Source: Halalkalibacter sp. APA_J-10(15) (GTDB lineage Bacteria; Bacillota; Bacilli; Bacillales; Bacillaceae_D). From it: a stretch of 64,000 nt of DNA. Position numbers and translations under genes: made by a program. The notes beneath the pieces were generated by a model, which searched no databases, was not told the origin of the DNA, and saw only the letters and a program-made list of their open reading frames with translations. Of the stretch, positions 53,991 through 62,992 are shown one piece after another (the first letter of the stretch is position 1; each line of letters begins with the position of its first letter). The stretch lies in NCBI RefSeq assembly GCF_023017105.1, contig NZ_JALKEV010000011.1:1-64000 (forward strand), given 5' to 3'.

Positions 53991-54056
53991 TTTAAGTCAT
54001 AATAGGGGGTCTCATTTCGGTATGGAGTAGATCAGCTTATAGTAGAGGAGCGTGTT

Positions 54057-54875
54057 GTGAGGATGAGAATTCGTTGGATCCAAATTTTGTTGCTCATGTT
54101 CATGGCTATTGGCATTTTAATAGGTTGTGGGACAGGAAATAAAGAAGAGCATCAGGATGATCGTCATGATCAAGAACAAGTAATAGAGGATGTTGAAATC
54201 GAACAAGATGAAGGTGCAGAACTAGGTGACGAGGAGAGTAACGCAGAAGAAGAAGTTGAACAGCTAGAGGATGCGGAAGTGGTGTTGCCTAGTAAGTCGA
54301 AGGAAATTGAACAATCTGAGGCGACATCTTCTTCTTCGAATGAAGACCTTGCGAATGAATCGACAGAAAAGAAAGAAACGAATCAGACAAGTGATCATCA
54401 GTCTAGTACGAATGAGAAGAAGGAACGATCCACATCGAACTCTCATTCCAATTCATCCAATAATCAGTCTTCTAATTCAAAACCAAAAGAAGAAAAGAAG
54501 CAAGAAAGCTCGTCTTCGAAAGCAAATGAGTCAAAGCCTAAAGAAGAGAAAACAACATCTACCTCTGAGCCAACAGTATCGATTGTGATACAAGGACCAA
54601 GTGGGAAAATGGGTGAAGGAGAAGTAGAATATGCAGATGGTGATACGGTTTTGGATATACTGACAAAGTACGGTAAGTCGGCCGATATTTACGTTGATTA
54701 CACGGGGAGAGGCGCAGCTGCTTATGTTCGAGGAATTGCCGATGTGTATGAATTTGACTATGGGCCGAGGAGCGGTTGGGTAGCAAAAGTAAATGGTACG
54801 AGTATTACCCAAAGTGCAGGTGTAACAATAGTAAAGGCAGGAGATCGCGTTGAATGGTTATATACAGAAGAATGA
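54057..54875 (+). CDS. DUF4430 lipoprotein of the cobalamin operon
   Basis: 272 residues. A lipoprotein signal ends at LIGC (Cys24). A long, low-complexity Glu/Asp/Ser/Lys linker (about 28-172) may reach through the wall. The C-terminal DUF4430 domain (about 174-272) has GDTVLDILTKYGKS, SGWVAKVNGTSI and AGDRVEWLY. It could take cobalamin from the wall protein and pass it to the ECF transporter. GTG start with GAGGAG six bases upstream; the ATG at 54063 is 12 bases away. Confidence 0.82.
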   Translation: MRMRIRWIQILLLMFMAIGILIGCGTGNKEEHQDDRHDQEQVIEDVEIEQDEGAELGDEESNAEEEVEQLEDAEVVLPSKSKEIEQSEATSSSSNEDLANESTEKKETNQTSDHQSSTNEKKERSTSNSHSNSSNNQSSNSKPKEEKKQESSSSKANESKPKEEKTTSTSEPTVSIVIQGPSGKMGEGEVEYADGDTVLDILTKYGKSADIYVDYTGRGAAAYVRGIADVYEFDYGPRSGWVAKVNGTSITQSAGVTIVKAGDRVEWLYTEE

Positions 54876-54890
54876 CAGTAGGTTGTCCTC

Positions 54891-55769
54891 ATGAACCTTC
54901 GATTTGAACAACTACATCCATTAACGACTTTTCTTTTTTATAGTGGTGCAATTGCGTTATTAATGCTTATGCTACACCCGTATTATTTGTTAGCTGCTTT
55001 TTTTGCCATTTTACTTCGTGAATATTTGCATGATCGTTTTCGTGGGGTGCGTGGTTGGGTGTTATTTATCTTTTTGTCAGCGCTCATTTTCGTGATGGCT
55101 AATCCTTTTTTTAATCAAAGAGGGTCACATGTGTTAGTTGAATGGGCGAATCGTCGCATTACACTTGAAGCTCTTTTGTACGGTGGTATTACTGCATTTT
55201 CACTTATGAGCATAGTTGTGCTTTTTATTTCATTTAACCGAGTTATGACGCCAAATAAGTTATTGTTTTTGTTTGGGCGTGTGCTGCCACAGTTTGCTTT
55301 GCTGTTAATGCTAACATTGCGTTTTATTCCTCTTATGAAAAGAAGGCTGGACGACATTAGCATGGTTCAACATAGTAAAGGGGTCTCGGTCACTCGTGGT
55401 AAGTGGAGTGAAAGAGCGAAAAAAGGGCTACTCTATGTGCAAATTTTGCTGACCTATTCATTGGAAGAAGCGATACAAACGGCAGACTCAATGAAGGCAC
55501 GAGCATTTGGAAAAGGGAAAAGAAGTTCATATGCTCACTTTCGTTGGTATTCATACGATACGTTGAGTGTTGCTTTTATTCTAATTAGTTTAACAATTAT
55601 GATGATTGGTCGACTTGTAGGATTGGGCTATTTAACGATCTATCCAGTCATGGATTCGCTTCAATTGGTTGGAGGCGACATGCTTCTATTATGTTTGTTT
55701 ATTTTTTATTTCTTATTTCCTTTATGGCTAGAATGGGGTGGAATGATTAAATGGCGTATATTCAATTAA
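54891..55769 (+). CDS. ecfT: ECF transporter transmembrane component EcfT
   Basis: 292 residues with about five or six membrane segments and the characteristic coupling-helix motif EEAIQTADSMKARAFGKGKRSSY split about 188-210, where A-R-A/G residues contact the ATPases. It begins 16 bases after the lipoprotein gene and overlaps the ATPase gene by 19 bases. With EcfA-EcfA' it forms the energising module. Confidence 0.88.
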   Translation: MNLRFEQLHPLTTFLFYSGAIALLMLMLHPYYLLAAFFAILLREYLHDRFRGVRGWVLFIFLSALIFVMANPFFNQRGSHVLVEWANRRITLEALLYGGITAFSLMSIVVLFISFNRVMTPNKLLFLFGRVLPQFALLLMLTLRFIPLMKRRLDDISMVQHSKGVSVTRGKWSERAKKGLLYVQILLTYSLEEAIQTADSMKARAFGKGKRSSYAHFRWYSYDTLSVAFILISLTIMMIGRLVGLGYLTIYPVMDSLQLVGGDMLLLCLFIFYFLFPLWLEWGGMIKWRIFN

Positions 55770-57382
55770 ACAACATTTGCTTTACCTATCCAGATAGTGA
55801 AAAGCCAGCATTGAATGAAATTTCCGTGGACATTCAACGAGGAGATTTTGTTGTGCTAATAGGCCCTTCTGGATGTGGGAAGAGTACGCTGCTAAAGCTG
55901 TTAAAACCATCGATTCAACCTCATGGTCAGTTAACAGGAGAACGGTTATTAGAGGGGGAATCGATTGAACAATTAGTGAGTGAACAAGATATTGGCTTTG
56001 TTTTCCAAGATCCCGATAATCAAGTTGTAGCAGATGAGGTTTTACATGAGCTAGTGTTCGGTTTAGAAAATATCGGCTTACCGACAGTGGAGATGCGGAA
56101 CCGTGTTGCTGAAATGGTGCATTTTCTTGGTGCTGAGGATTTATTGAAAAGAAAAACACATGAACTATCTGGTGGGCAGAAGCAGCAGGTGAATGTCGCT
56201 TCGATCTTGCTAATGCAGCCTCATATTTTGTTGCTTGATGAACCGACAGCTCAGCTTGATCCAGTGAGTGCTCGTGATTTTTTAGAAATGCTTGTGCAAT
56301 TAAATGAAGAGTTTGGTATGACGATTATTATCGCTGAGCATCGACTTGAAGATGTGTTGGCTTTGGCTGATCAAGTTGTGGCAATGAAAGAAGGAGCTAT
56401 TGTAGAATGTGGTACACCGAAAGAGGTTGTGAGAACGTTATGGAAGTCTTCTTATCAACCATTTGTGCCGACAACACCCTCACTAGCTTTGACTGTTAAT
56501 GAACAATTGCCACATATTCCTCTTACTGTGAAAGAAGGACGATTATGGTTAGATCAGCAACTTTGGAATGCTTATATTGATCAAAAGGTTGAGGTAGCGT
56601 CAAATGAAGCCGAGGAAATGATCCGATTGCGAGATGTCTCCTTTCAATATGAAGAGGATCAGGCCGTTCTTCATCGTTTAACATTGGCGATCTATAAAGA
56701 GGAAATTTATGCACTTGTTGGGGGAAATGGTTCTGGAAAGACAACGTTATTGAAGGTATTAATGGGATTGCTGAAGCCGCAAAAAGGGAAACTGACTCTA
56801 GATGGTCAATTGATGAAATGGAAGCAATCTGAGGAGTTTGTTTTTATCGTTGGTTATTTACCACAAAACCCAAAGCTGTTCTTTATACATGAAACAGTCG
56901 GGGAAGAGTTAGCAGCGGTGATGGCACAATGGAATGTAACGGATCAAGATGAAGCAGACTCCTTGTTAGAGGCTTTGCAAATAGATCACTTGAAAGATCG
57001 CCATCCGTATGATCTGAGTGGTGGTGAGCTACAAAAGGCTGCACTTGCTTGTATTTTAATTCGTAAACCGAAGCTACTATTACTAGATGAACCGACAAAA
57101 GGATTAGATCCGATTTCAAAGATACGGTTAGGTGATATGCTAGTGGAACTAAAGAAAAAAGGGATTACCGTCTTTATGACAACACATGACATTGAGTTTG
57201 CTTCACGTTATGCAACGACGTGTGGAATGATGTTCCAAGGTCAAATTACATCAGAAGGTGTACCAAGCGATTTTTTTAAAGGGAATTTCTTTTATACAAC
57301 AATGATCCAACGGTTGTTCCGAGGGAAATCAGATGACGTCATGACGATAGAGAGGGCTTTGCAATGCTTCGATCAACATTAA
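55751..57382 (+). CDS. ecfA: Fused ECF ATPase (EcfA-EcfA')
   Basis: 543 residues with two ABC domains. Domain 1: Walker A GPSGCGKST (38-46), FVFQDPDNQVV (the ECF Q-loop signature), LSGGQKQQ, Walker B LLLDEP. Domain 2: Walker A GGNGSGKTT (324-332), YLPQNPKLFF, LSGGELQK (about 422), Walker B LLLLDEPTKGLD. Both sites look intact. Fusion of the two ATPases is known from other ECF systems such as YkoD. It overlaps both neighbours. Confidence 0.9.
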   Translation: MAYIQLNNICFTYPDSEKPALNEISVDIQRGDFVVLIGPSGCGKSTLLKLLKPSIQPHGQLTGERLLEGESIEQLVSEQDIGFVFQDPDNQVVADEVLHELVFGLENIGLPTVEMRNRVAEMVHFLGAEDLLKRKTHELSGGQKQQVNVASILLMQPHILLLDEPTAQLDPVSARDFLEMLVQLNEEFGMTIIIAEHRLEDVLALADQVVAMKEGAIVECGTPKEVVRTLWKSSYQPFVPTTPSLALTVNEQLPHIPLTVKEGRLWLDQQLWNAYIDQKVEVASNEAEEMIRLRDVSFQYEEDQAVLHRLTLAIYKEEIYALVGGNGSGKTTLLKVLMGLLKPQKGKLTLDGQLMKWKQSEEFVFIVGYLPQNPKLFFIHETVGEELAAVMAQWNVTDQDEADSLLEALQIDHLKDRHPYDLSGGELQKAALACILIRKPKLLLLDEPTKGLDPISKIRLGDMLVELKKKGITVFMTTHDIEFASRYATTCGMMFQGQITSEGVPSDFFKGNFFYTTMIQRLFRGKSDDVMTIERALQCFDQH

Positions 57383-58053
57383 CCTGGGTCGTTTTACTGA
57401 CAATGGTAGGTTTCGTGATTATCGCCTCATTGCTGTGGACTGATCACTATTTATGGATTAGTTTTGTCATTATTATATCAGCTCTTCTTCTCTTTATTAT
57501 TCGATTTGAACGTAGAAAACTAGAGGCGAGAGAACTCGTATTATTAGCCGTTCTTGCTGCGATTGCGGCTGTTAGCCGTATTCCGTTTGCTAGCATACCA
57601 AGTGTACAGCCAACGACGTTCGTCATTATGATGTCAGGCTTTGTGTTTGGTGCGGAAAGTGGGATGATGATCGGAGTTGTTGCAGCGCTTGCATCTAATA
57701 TGATATTAGGTCAAGGTCCTTGGACGCCATGGCAAATGCTCGCATGGGGCTTAGTTGGATTGACAGCAGGGTTATGGAGAAATCATATTTGGCTAAAAAG
57801 AAAATTTGGAAAAGTATTATTTGCAATTGCTTGGGGCTATTTGTTTGGGTGGATCATGAATGCTTGGGGTGTATTATCACTTATCTTTGTTAATGGCGAA
57901 TGGAATTTCTCGATTCTCGTACCTTACTTTTTCGGAAGTGCTTTGTTTGATACGATGCACGCAGCCTCCAACGTACTCTTCTTACTCGTCTTTGGTGGTA
58001 TTTGGATGAAAATCCTTATGCGCTTTAAGAAGAAATACGGGCTTATGGAATAG
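57364..58053 (+). CDS. cbrT: ECF transporter S component, CbrT-like (cobalamin)
   Basis: 229 residues. Two N-terminal membrane segments precede a core with LLAVLAAIAAVSRIPFASIP, QPTTFVIMMSGFVFGAESG and GQGPWTPWQMLAWGLVGLTAG, a pattern I associate with CbrT-type cobalamin S components. The riboswitch in front of the operon supports vitamin B12 or a close corrinoid as substrate. The start lies 19 bases inside the ATPase gene. The gene ends the operon; 58054-58256 holds no gene. Confidence 0.82.
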   Translation: MLRSTLTWVVLLTMVGFVIIASLLWTDHYLWISFVIIISALLLFIIRFERRKLEARELVLLAVLAAIAAVSRIPFASIPSVQPTTFVIMMSGFVFGAESGMMIGVVAALASNMILGQGPWTPWQMLAWGLVGLTAGLWRNHIWLKRKFGKVLFAIAWGYLFGWIMNAWGVLSLIFVNGEWNFSILVPYFFGSALFDTMHAASNVLFLLVFGGIWMKILMRFKKKYGLME

Positions 58054-58256
58054 GGTGAAATATGTTGTGTGTGCTGGTTTCATAGTAGGAGAGTTTTGAA
58101 AGAGGTTCTCTTAACTGGCATAAAGCTAGAAATGGACCGAGAGCAACGAGTGAAAGGGATTCCACCCCACTCGATGCGGTTCCTCGTTCCGCTATTATCG
58201 CTGTATAACCTCATCTAGGATTCTCTCACTGATGTATAGGAGACCTCTGGCACTTC

Positions 58257-59690
58257 TTATGCCAGCCAATTCGTACATAATTGAACAATTTTGTTAAATT
58301 GATTTCGTCCGATTGTAGCTACATTTTGTTTTGCTTGTTCAGCATTGCCTTCAAGCATTAATTTCGTATTTATTGTTGTAATCTCATTAAATGTTGTCCA
58401 TAATTCGTTGAACCTCTGAATGTTTGATGTACACTTCTCGCTAGTGGCGACGTTAGAAAGCTTTTCTATTTGGTTATATAAATGCTTCTCAGCTCGTTCC
58501 TTTTCCCGCTTCCAATAAACGACCTCTTCATAATTCGTTGACGCAATCATAGTAACCATCATTCCTCTAATCGTTAATGCCTGTTTAAATATTGCTTCGA
58601 CTTCATGCTTATTTGTTTGGTCATTAGGTAATGTAAAAAGGGATGTAACGGCGGATAGAGCAAATACATCCTTTGTTGTCTCATGGATATTTATGTTCAT
58701 TCGTTCAATGGTTTGTTGTTGCTCTAATGTAGAGGCTAGTATCTCCTGACTCGCAGCAGAAAGCTCTTCGTTAATTGCCGCTGATTGGTGAAGGGCTCCT
58801 TTTGTCGTTTCTGTACTCTTATTAAGATGGTCTCCTTCCTTTTCTACTGCTTTTATATCGACTTTGATTTGTCGCACTTCTTCCATAATGTGATGAAAGC
58901 TTTCTTCAGTTTGTTTAATACTAGAAGTTGTATCATCTACTAGCGATAAAGTAGCCATCGTTCGATTGTTTGAATGTGTAATTTGATCTTGTAAGGACTT
59001 AATAATGGCTTCAATATCTTCTGTGGCAGATTTTGATTGATCAGCTAGTTCGCCGATTTCCTTAGCGACAACCGCAAAGCCGTTACCTCGTTCGCCGGCA
59101 CGAGAAGCTTCTATTGAGGCATTTAAGGAGAGTAGACTTGTTTGTTTAGCTAGCTTTTGAATAAGGTCAATAATGTGTGTAATATCTTTAGAAGCATTCA
59201 TCAGACTTTGTGCTTCTTCGTAGCCTATTGTACTTTCTCTTTTTAATGAGTTCATTTTTTCACTGGATGCATTCATATGTTTGATTCCAGTTTCAACGGT
59301 GCTCTCAATTTGCTCACTTGATTGAAGGATTTGCGAGTGCTTAGAGATAAGTCTTTCTGTTGCTGAATGGACATGATTCATTTGCTCGGATATCGTAATA
59401 GCTTCGTCTGCCTGTTGCTGAATGCCTCGTGCTAATTCGTTCATCGTATAAGTAACGGTCCTAACTTCTTCTTCTAAATTAGCCGATGATTGAGCTACTC
59501 CTGTTACCCTCGCGTAAAGATCCTTGCTCGATCGTTTCGTGATTTGGAGAAAGGGCCTAAACATGTGGATCGTTTTTTGGAACAGGTTTACATGACGATT
59601 TTTACTTTGAGGAATATTTTTACTTAAATCCCCTTCAGAAAATTGTTTCAAGACGTCATCCTCTTTCTTTCTGTTTGTTAAAAGTAACAA
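58257..59690 (-). CDS. Soluble chemoreceptor with C-terminal helical domain
   Basis: 477 residues with no membrane segment. MCP signalling core is about 60-350 with tip [38 protein letters not shown] spanning about 178-216. After the core, residues about 370-477 form a helical bundle ([41 protein letters not shown]) that resembles the 4HB sensor domain normally found outside the membrane at the N-terminus. TTG at 59690 has GGGAGTG upstream; a second TTG (codon 14) follows AGAGGATG. CTGGCA/TGCCAG forms a small hairpin at the stop. Confidence 0.85.
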   Translation of the reverse strand: MLLLTNRKKEDDVLKQFSEGDLSKNIPQSKNRHVNLFQKTIHMFRPFLQITKRSSKDLYARVTGVAQSSANLEEEVRTVTYTMNELARGIQQQADEAITISEQMNHVHSATERLISKHSQILQSSEQIESTVETGIKHMNASSEKMNSLKRESTIGYEEAQSLMNASKDITHIIDLIQKLAKQTSLLSLNASIEASRAGERGNGFAVVAKEIGELADQSKSATEDIEAIIKSLQDQITHSNNRTMATLSLVDDTTSSIKQTEESFHHIMEEVRQIKVDIKAVEKEGDHLNKSTETTKGALHQSAAINEELSAASQEILASTLEQQQTIERMNINIHETTKDVFALSAVTSLFTLPNDQTNKHEVEAIFKQALTIRGMMVTMIASTNYEEVVYWKREKERAEKHLYNQIEKLSNVATSEKCTSNIQRFNELWTTFNEITTINTKLMLEGNAEQAKQNVATIGRNQFNKIVQLCTNWLA

Positions 59691-59910
59691 ATTGTTTCAC
59701 TCCCTAGAAAAGTATAAACTTCCCATCATTATCTCTATTTTAAAAATAAAAAAACAATAAATTTGGAAGAATATATAACAGTGTATTTATCATGAAAGCG
59801 TTGGCTTATAAAGCTTGGAAGGTTTTCTATCGCAATTGCAGACGCGGGCTCTATTAACATGTATTAATGGTATTAGAATTAAAAACATGTGATTGGAGAT
59901 GAAGTTAGAG

Positions 59911-61431
59911 ATGACGGTATCGGATTTATTTAAATTTAAAGATGAGAGAACAAAAGTTTTGCACTTTACATGGTTTGCGTTTTTTGTTTCTTTCTTTACT
60001 TGGTATAATATGGCGCCAATGGCCACGACGATGTTAGCAGAATTGAATTGGTTAACGCCTGAACATATTGCGGCACTCGGTATATTAAATGTAGCATTAA
60101 CGATACCGGCGCGTATTATTATCGGTTCATTACTTGATAAGTATGGTCCAAGAGTCGTTTATTCTGGGTTACTGATCATTATGTCGATTCCTGCTTTTGT
60201 GTTTGCCTTTGGTGATTCGTGGGCGCAAATTGCAATATCGCGTTTAATTCTCGGTAGTATTGGAGCGAGCTTTGTAATCGGGATACGAATGGTTTCTGAA
60301 TGGTATCCTCCAAAAGATGTAGGGTTTGCCGAAGGGATTTATGGTGGATGGGGGAACTTTGGTTCAGCCGCTGCTGCGATGATTCTACCTTGGATTGCAT
60401 TAACGATGTTCGGTGGAGATAATGGCTGGAGATATGCCTTAGCACTTACAGGGTTATTCTGTCTTGTTTATGGAATTATTTATTATTTTGCAGTACGTGA
60501 TACGCCAGAAGGAAAAGTGTTACTAAAGCCGAAGAAATCTGGTGCGATGGAAGTAAGTAGCTGGGGCGATATGGTTCAGTTGATTTTTTGGACGATTCCT
60601 TTAGGTGGGGCATTGGCTCTAAGTGCTTGGCGACTAGAGGGGATGGGCTTTTTAAGTGAAACGTTCTTATATGTCACATGGATCATCATCGGACTTGTCT
60701 TTATTTATCAAGTGTATAAAATTCTTCAAGTGAATGTACCCTTATTAAAGAAAGGTGTGCCTGAGGATGATCAATATAAGTTTAAAAATGTTGCGGCATT
60801 AAATAGTACGTATTTTGCTAACTTTGGAGCAGAATTAGCCATTATTTCAATGCTACCGATGTTCTTTCAGCTTACGTTTTCATTAACCCCAGCAACAGCG
60901 GGATTAATTGCAGCATCATTCGCATTTATCAATTTAGTGGCTCGTCCTTTAGGCGGTGTATTATCGGATCGTATGGGTAGCCGTCGAAAGATTATGCTTA
61001 TTTATATGTTCGGTATTTCATTAGGGTTAGTTGGAATGGGGTTCATAGATTCTTCGTGGCCTATTGTATTAGCTGTAGCTGTTGTTGTGTTAACTTCTGT
61101 CTTTATACAAGGGGCTGAAGGAGCGACGTTTGCTGTCATTCCAATGATTAAGAAGCGAATTACAGGACAAATTGCAGGAATGTCAGGAGCGTATGGAAAC
61201 GTCGGTGCAACCATTTATTTAACTCTTTATACGTTTGTATCGTCACAACAATTCTTTTTCATATTAGCTGGTGGAGCGTTTGTCAGCTTTGTCATTTGCT
61301 ATTTCATGTTAGAGGAGCCAAAGAACTCATTTGCTGATGAATATTATGAATCTTCTGCTGATCAAGCTCAAGTGATGGAGGAGCTTTCTGAGGAGTTAAC
61401 AGGAGAGGAAAAAGTGAAAAAGGCCTTGTAA
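59911..61431 (+). CDS. narK: NarK-type nitrate/nitrite transporter (MFS)
   Basis: About 506 residues and 12 membrane segments. NNP-family signatures are GFAEGIYGGWGNFGSAAAA and GQIAGMSGAYGNVGA, and the conserved arginines of TM2 and TM8 appear to be in IPARIIIGSLLDKYG and LVARPLGGVLSDRMG. It imports nitrate, or exchanges it for nitrite. In-frame TTG (59893) and ATG (59899) lie upstream; I prefer ATG 59911, which has GGAG 12 bases ahead, though the choice is uncertain. No nitrate reductase genes are adjacent. Confidence 0.88.
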   Translation: MTVSDLFKFKDERTKVLHFTWFAFFVSFFTWYNMAPMATTMLAELNWLTPEHIAALGILNVALTIPARIIIGSLLDKYGPRVVYSGLLIIMSIPAFVFAFGDSWAQIAISRLILGSIGASFVIGIRMVSEWYPPKDVGFAEGIYGGWGNFGSAAAAMILPWIALTMFGGDNGWRYALALTGLFCLVYGIIYYFAVRDTPEGKVLLKPKKSGAMEVSSWGDMVQLIFWTIPLGGALALSAWRLEGMGFLSETFLYVTWIIIGLVFIYQVYKILQVNVPLLKKGVPEDDQYKFKNVAALNSTYFANFGAELAIISMLPMFFQLTFSLTPATAGLIAASFAFINLVARPLGGVLSDRMGSRRKIMLIYMFGISLGLVGMGFIDSSWPIVLAVAVVVLTSVFIQGAEGATFAVIPMIKKRITGQIAGMSGAYGNVGATIYLTLYTFVSSQQFFFILAGGAFVSFVICYFMLEEPKNSFADEYYESSADQAQVMEELSEELTGEEKVKKAL

Positions 61432-61458
61432 GTATAAAGGTTTTGGGAATTTACTTTT

Positions 61459-61490
61459 GGGAGTGTCATTCGTTTGACACTCCTGTTTGT
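61459..61490 (+). terminator. Terminator of narK
   Basis: GGAGTGTCA pairs with TGACACTCC around TTCGTT, then tgtttgtg. Confidence 0.75.
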
Positions 61491-61611
61491 GTTGCTCAAA
61501 AAGGAACTCCACTTCATGTTAAGTAGAAAGCAAAGGACATCTCATGCAATCAGCTGAATTTGGTTAAATCTTACATACATGAATTTGTCAATAATAATGG
61601 TTGAGTGGTCA

Positions 61612-61666
61612 TTGACGTCTTTTCAATAGGTGTGCTAAACTCAATTTGTATTGAGTTTCATTCTCA
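61612..61666 (+). promoter_or_regulatory. Promoter and Fur-like box of the iron ATPase gene
   Basis: TTGACG (61612-61617), 18 bases, then an extended -10 TGCTAAACT (61633-61641). Overlapping and just after it, TGAGTTTCATTCTCA (61652-61666) fits the 7-1-7 Fur box at about 10 of 14 positions. A perfect inverted repeat AAACTCAAT-ttgt-ATTGAGTTT (61637-61658) overlaps both. Confidence 0.6.
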
Positions 61667-61700
61667 AAGAGAAGGAACAACAGGACAGGGGAGATACATA

Positions 61701-62756
61701 ATGAGTTTTATTCACTTACACCAATTAACGAAACAATATGCGAAGTCTGATCATATTGCAGTTGACCATATAGAGCTGAGTATTGAAAAGGGTGAAATTC
61801 TGACTCTACTCGGTCCGAGTGGTTGTGGGAAAACAACAACGTTACGCATGCTTGCTGGCTTTGAAAATCCCACATCTGGTACAATTTCGGTTGATGGACA
61901 GGATATTGTAAGTGATCGTACGTATGTCCCAGCTGAAAAGCGTGGAATTGGAATGGTCTTTCAAGACTATGCGTTGTTTCCCCACTTAACGATAGAAAAG
62001 AATATAACATTTGGTTTAAATAAATGGAGTACGCGTGCCAAGAAGGGGCGTGTTAAAGAAGTGTTAGAGCTAGTAGGGTTAAGTGAATTTGCGAAAAGGT
62101 ATCCAAGTGAGCTCTCAGGAGGGCAGCAACAGCGAGTGGCTCTTGCCCGTGCGTTAGCCCCTAAACCTCATGTTGTATTAATGGATGAACCATTCAGCAA
62201 CCTAGATGCTGGTTTACGTGAGCGAATGAGATATGATGTGACAGCAATTTTACGAAAAGCGAACACAACAGCTGTTATTGTCACACATGATCAGAAGGAT
62301 GCATTTGCTGTTTCTGATCGAGTGGTGGTGATGAACGAAGGGGTTATCCAACAAATTGCCACACCAAGGGATATGTATCGCTGCCCAAAAAACTGCTTCG
62401 TTGCTCAATTTGTCGGTAAAACGAACTTGTTAGTGGGCACGCTTTGTCCTGATTTAAAGCATGTTGATACGTATATTGGTCGTGTTACATTGCCTAAGCA
62501 AAGTGAGGAGCTTATGGAAAATGTGCGTGTTTCGATTCGTCCCGAAGGTTGTCAATTGGCAGAAAATGGGGGATATTCTGGTCGTGTAGAGCGAGTGACC
62601 TATAGTGGTGAATATCAAGAGGTTGAAGTCTTATTAGGCGACAATGAACAAGTCCAGCCTATCGTTGTATACGCTCCGATTGAGCAGGAGATCGAAGTCG
62701 GACAGGTCGTCGCTTTTGATATAAAGACTGAATTAGTTGCGCTCGTGGAAGCGTAG
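61701..62756 (+). CDS. Iron(III) ABC transporter ATP-binding protein (FbpC-like)
   Basis: 351 residues. Walker A GPSGCGKTT, Q-loop FQDYALFPHLT, signature LSGGQQQR, Walker B VVLMDEPFSNLD, H-loop VIVTHDQ, and a C-terminal TOBE_2-like domain (about 240-345). The class serves Fe3+, putrescine or sulfate importers; the Fur-like box and the next gene favour iron. The frame opens at 61605, but the ATG at 61701 gives the normal N-terminus (MSFIHLHQLTKQY), with GGGGAG eight bases upstream. Confidence 0.85.
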   Translation: MSFIHLHQLTKQYAKSDHIAVDHIELSIEKGEILTLLGPSGCGKTTTLRMLAGFENPTSGTISVDGQDIVSDRTYVPAEKRGIGMVFQDYALFPHLTIEKNITFGLNKWSTRAKKGRVKEVLELVGLSEFAKRYPSELSGGQQQRVALARALAPKPHVVLMDEPFSNLDAGLRERMRYDVTAILRKANTTAVIVTHDQKDAFAVSDRVVVMNEGVIQQIATPRDMYRCPKNCFVAQFVGKTNLLVGTLCPDLKHVDTYIGRVTLPKQSEELMENVRVSIRPEGCQLAENGGYSGRVERVTYSGEYQEVEVLLGDNEQVQPIVVYAPIEQEIEVGQVVAFDIKTELVALVEA

Positions 62757-62891
62757 GCGTTTGTTTATCATTATTTTGCCCAATATAAGTGGTCACTACG
62801 AGGTGGATTTTTAGTGTTCTTGGATTGGCTGCCTATTTGTAGTGGCCATTTTATATGGAGTATGGAATGTTAACCATATTGCGAAAAAATA

Positions 62892-62959
62892 TTGACAATT
62901 GAAATAAGCTCAATTATAATTCAGTCTATGTTATTAATTGAAATTGATAATCACTTTCA
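62892..62959 (+). promoter_or_regulatory. Consensus promoter with Fur box before the iron-binding protein
   Basis: TTGACA (62892-62897), 17 bases, TATAAT (62915-62920): a perfect sigma-A promoter. TGATAATCACTTTCA (62945-62959) matches the Fur consensus TGATAATNATTATCA at 12 of 14 positions. The binding-protein gene therefore has its own iron-regulated promoter. A 13-bp long-range hairpin (62788-62800 with 62840-62852) lies upstream and may end the ATPase transcript. Confidence 0.78.
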
Positions 62960-62992
62960 ATTAAGTGAATAAAATGTATTAGGGGGATCAAG

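Noticed and set aside
54891-58053. Assignment of the ECF genes to thiamine precursor uptake, as for YkoEDC with its fused ATPase
   Set aside because: The upstream aptamer is clearly a cobalamin riboswitch, the S component looks CbrT-like, and DUF4430 proteins fit cobalamin.
58054-58256. Possible small gene or structured RNA between the ECF operon and the soluble chemoreceptor
   Set aside because: Some inverted stretches exist (AGAGGTTCTC with GAGACCTCT), but pairing is scattered and no ORF with a ribosome site is present.
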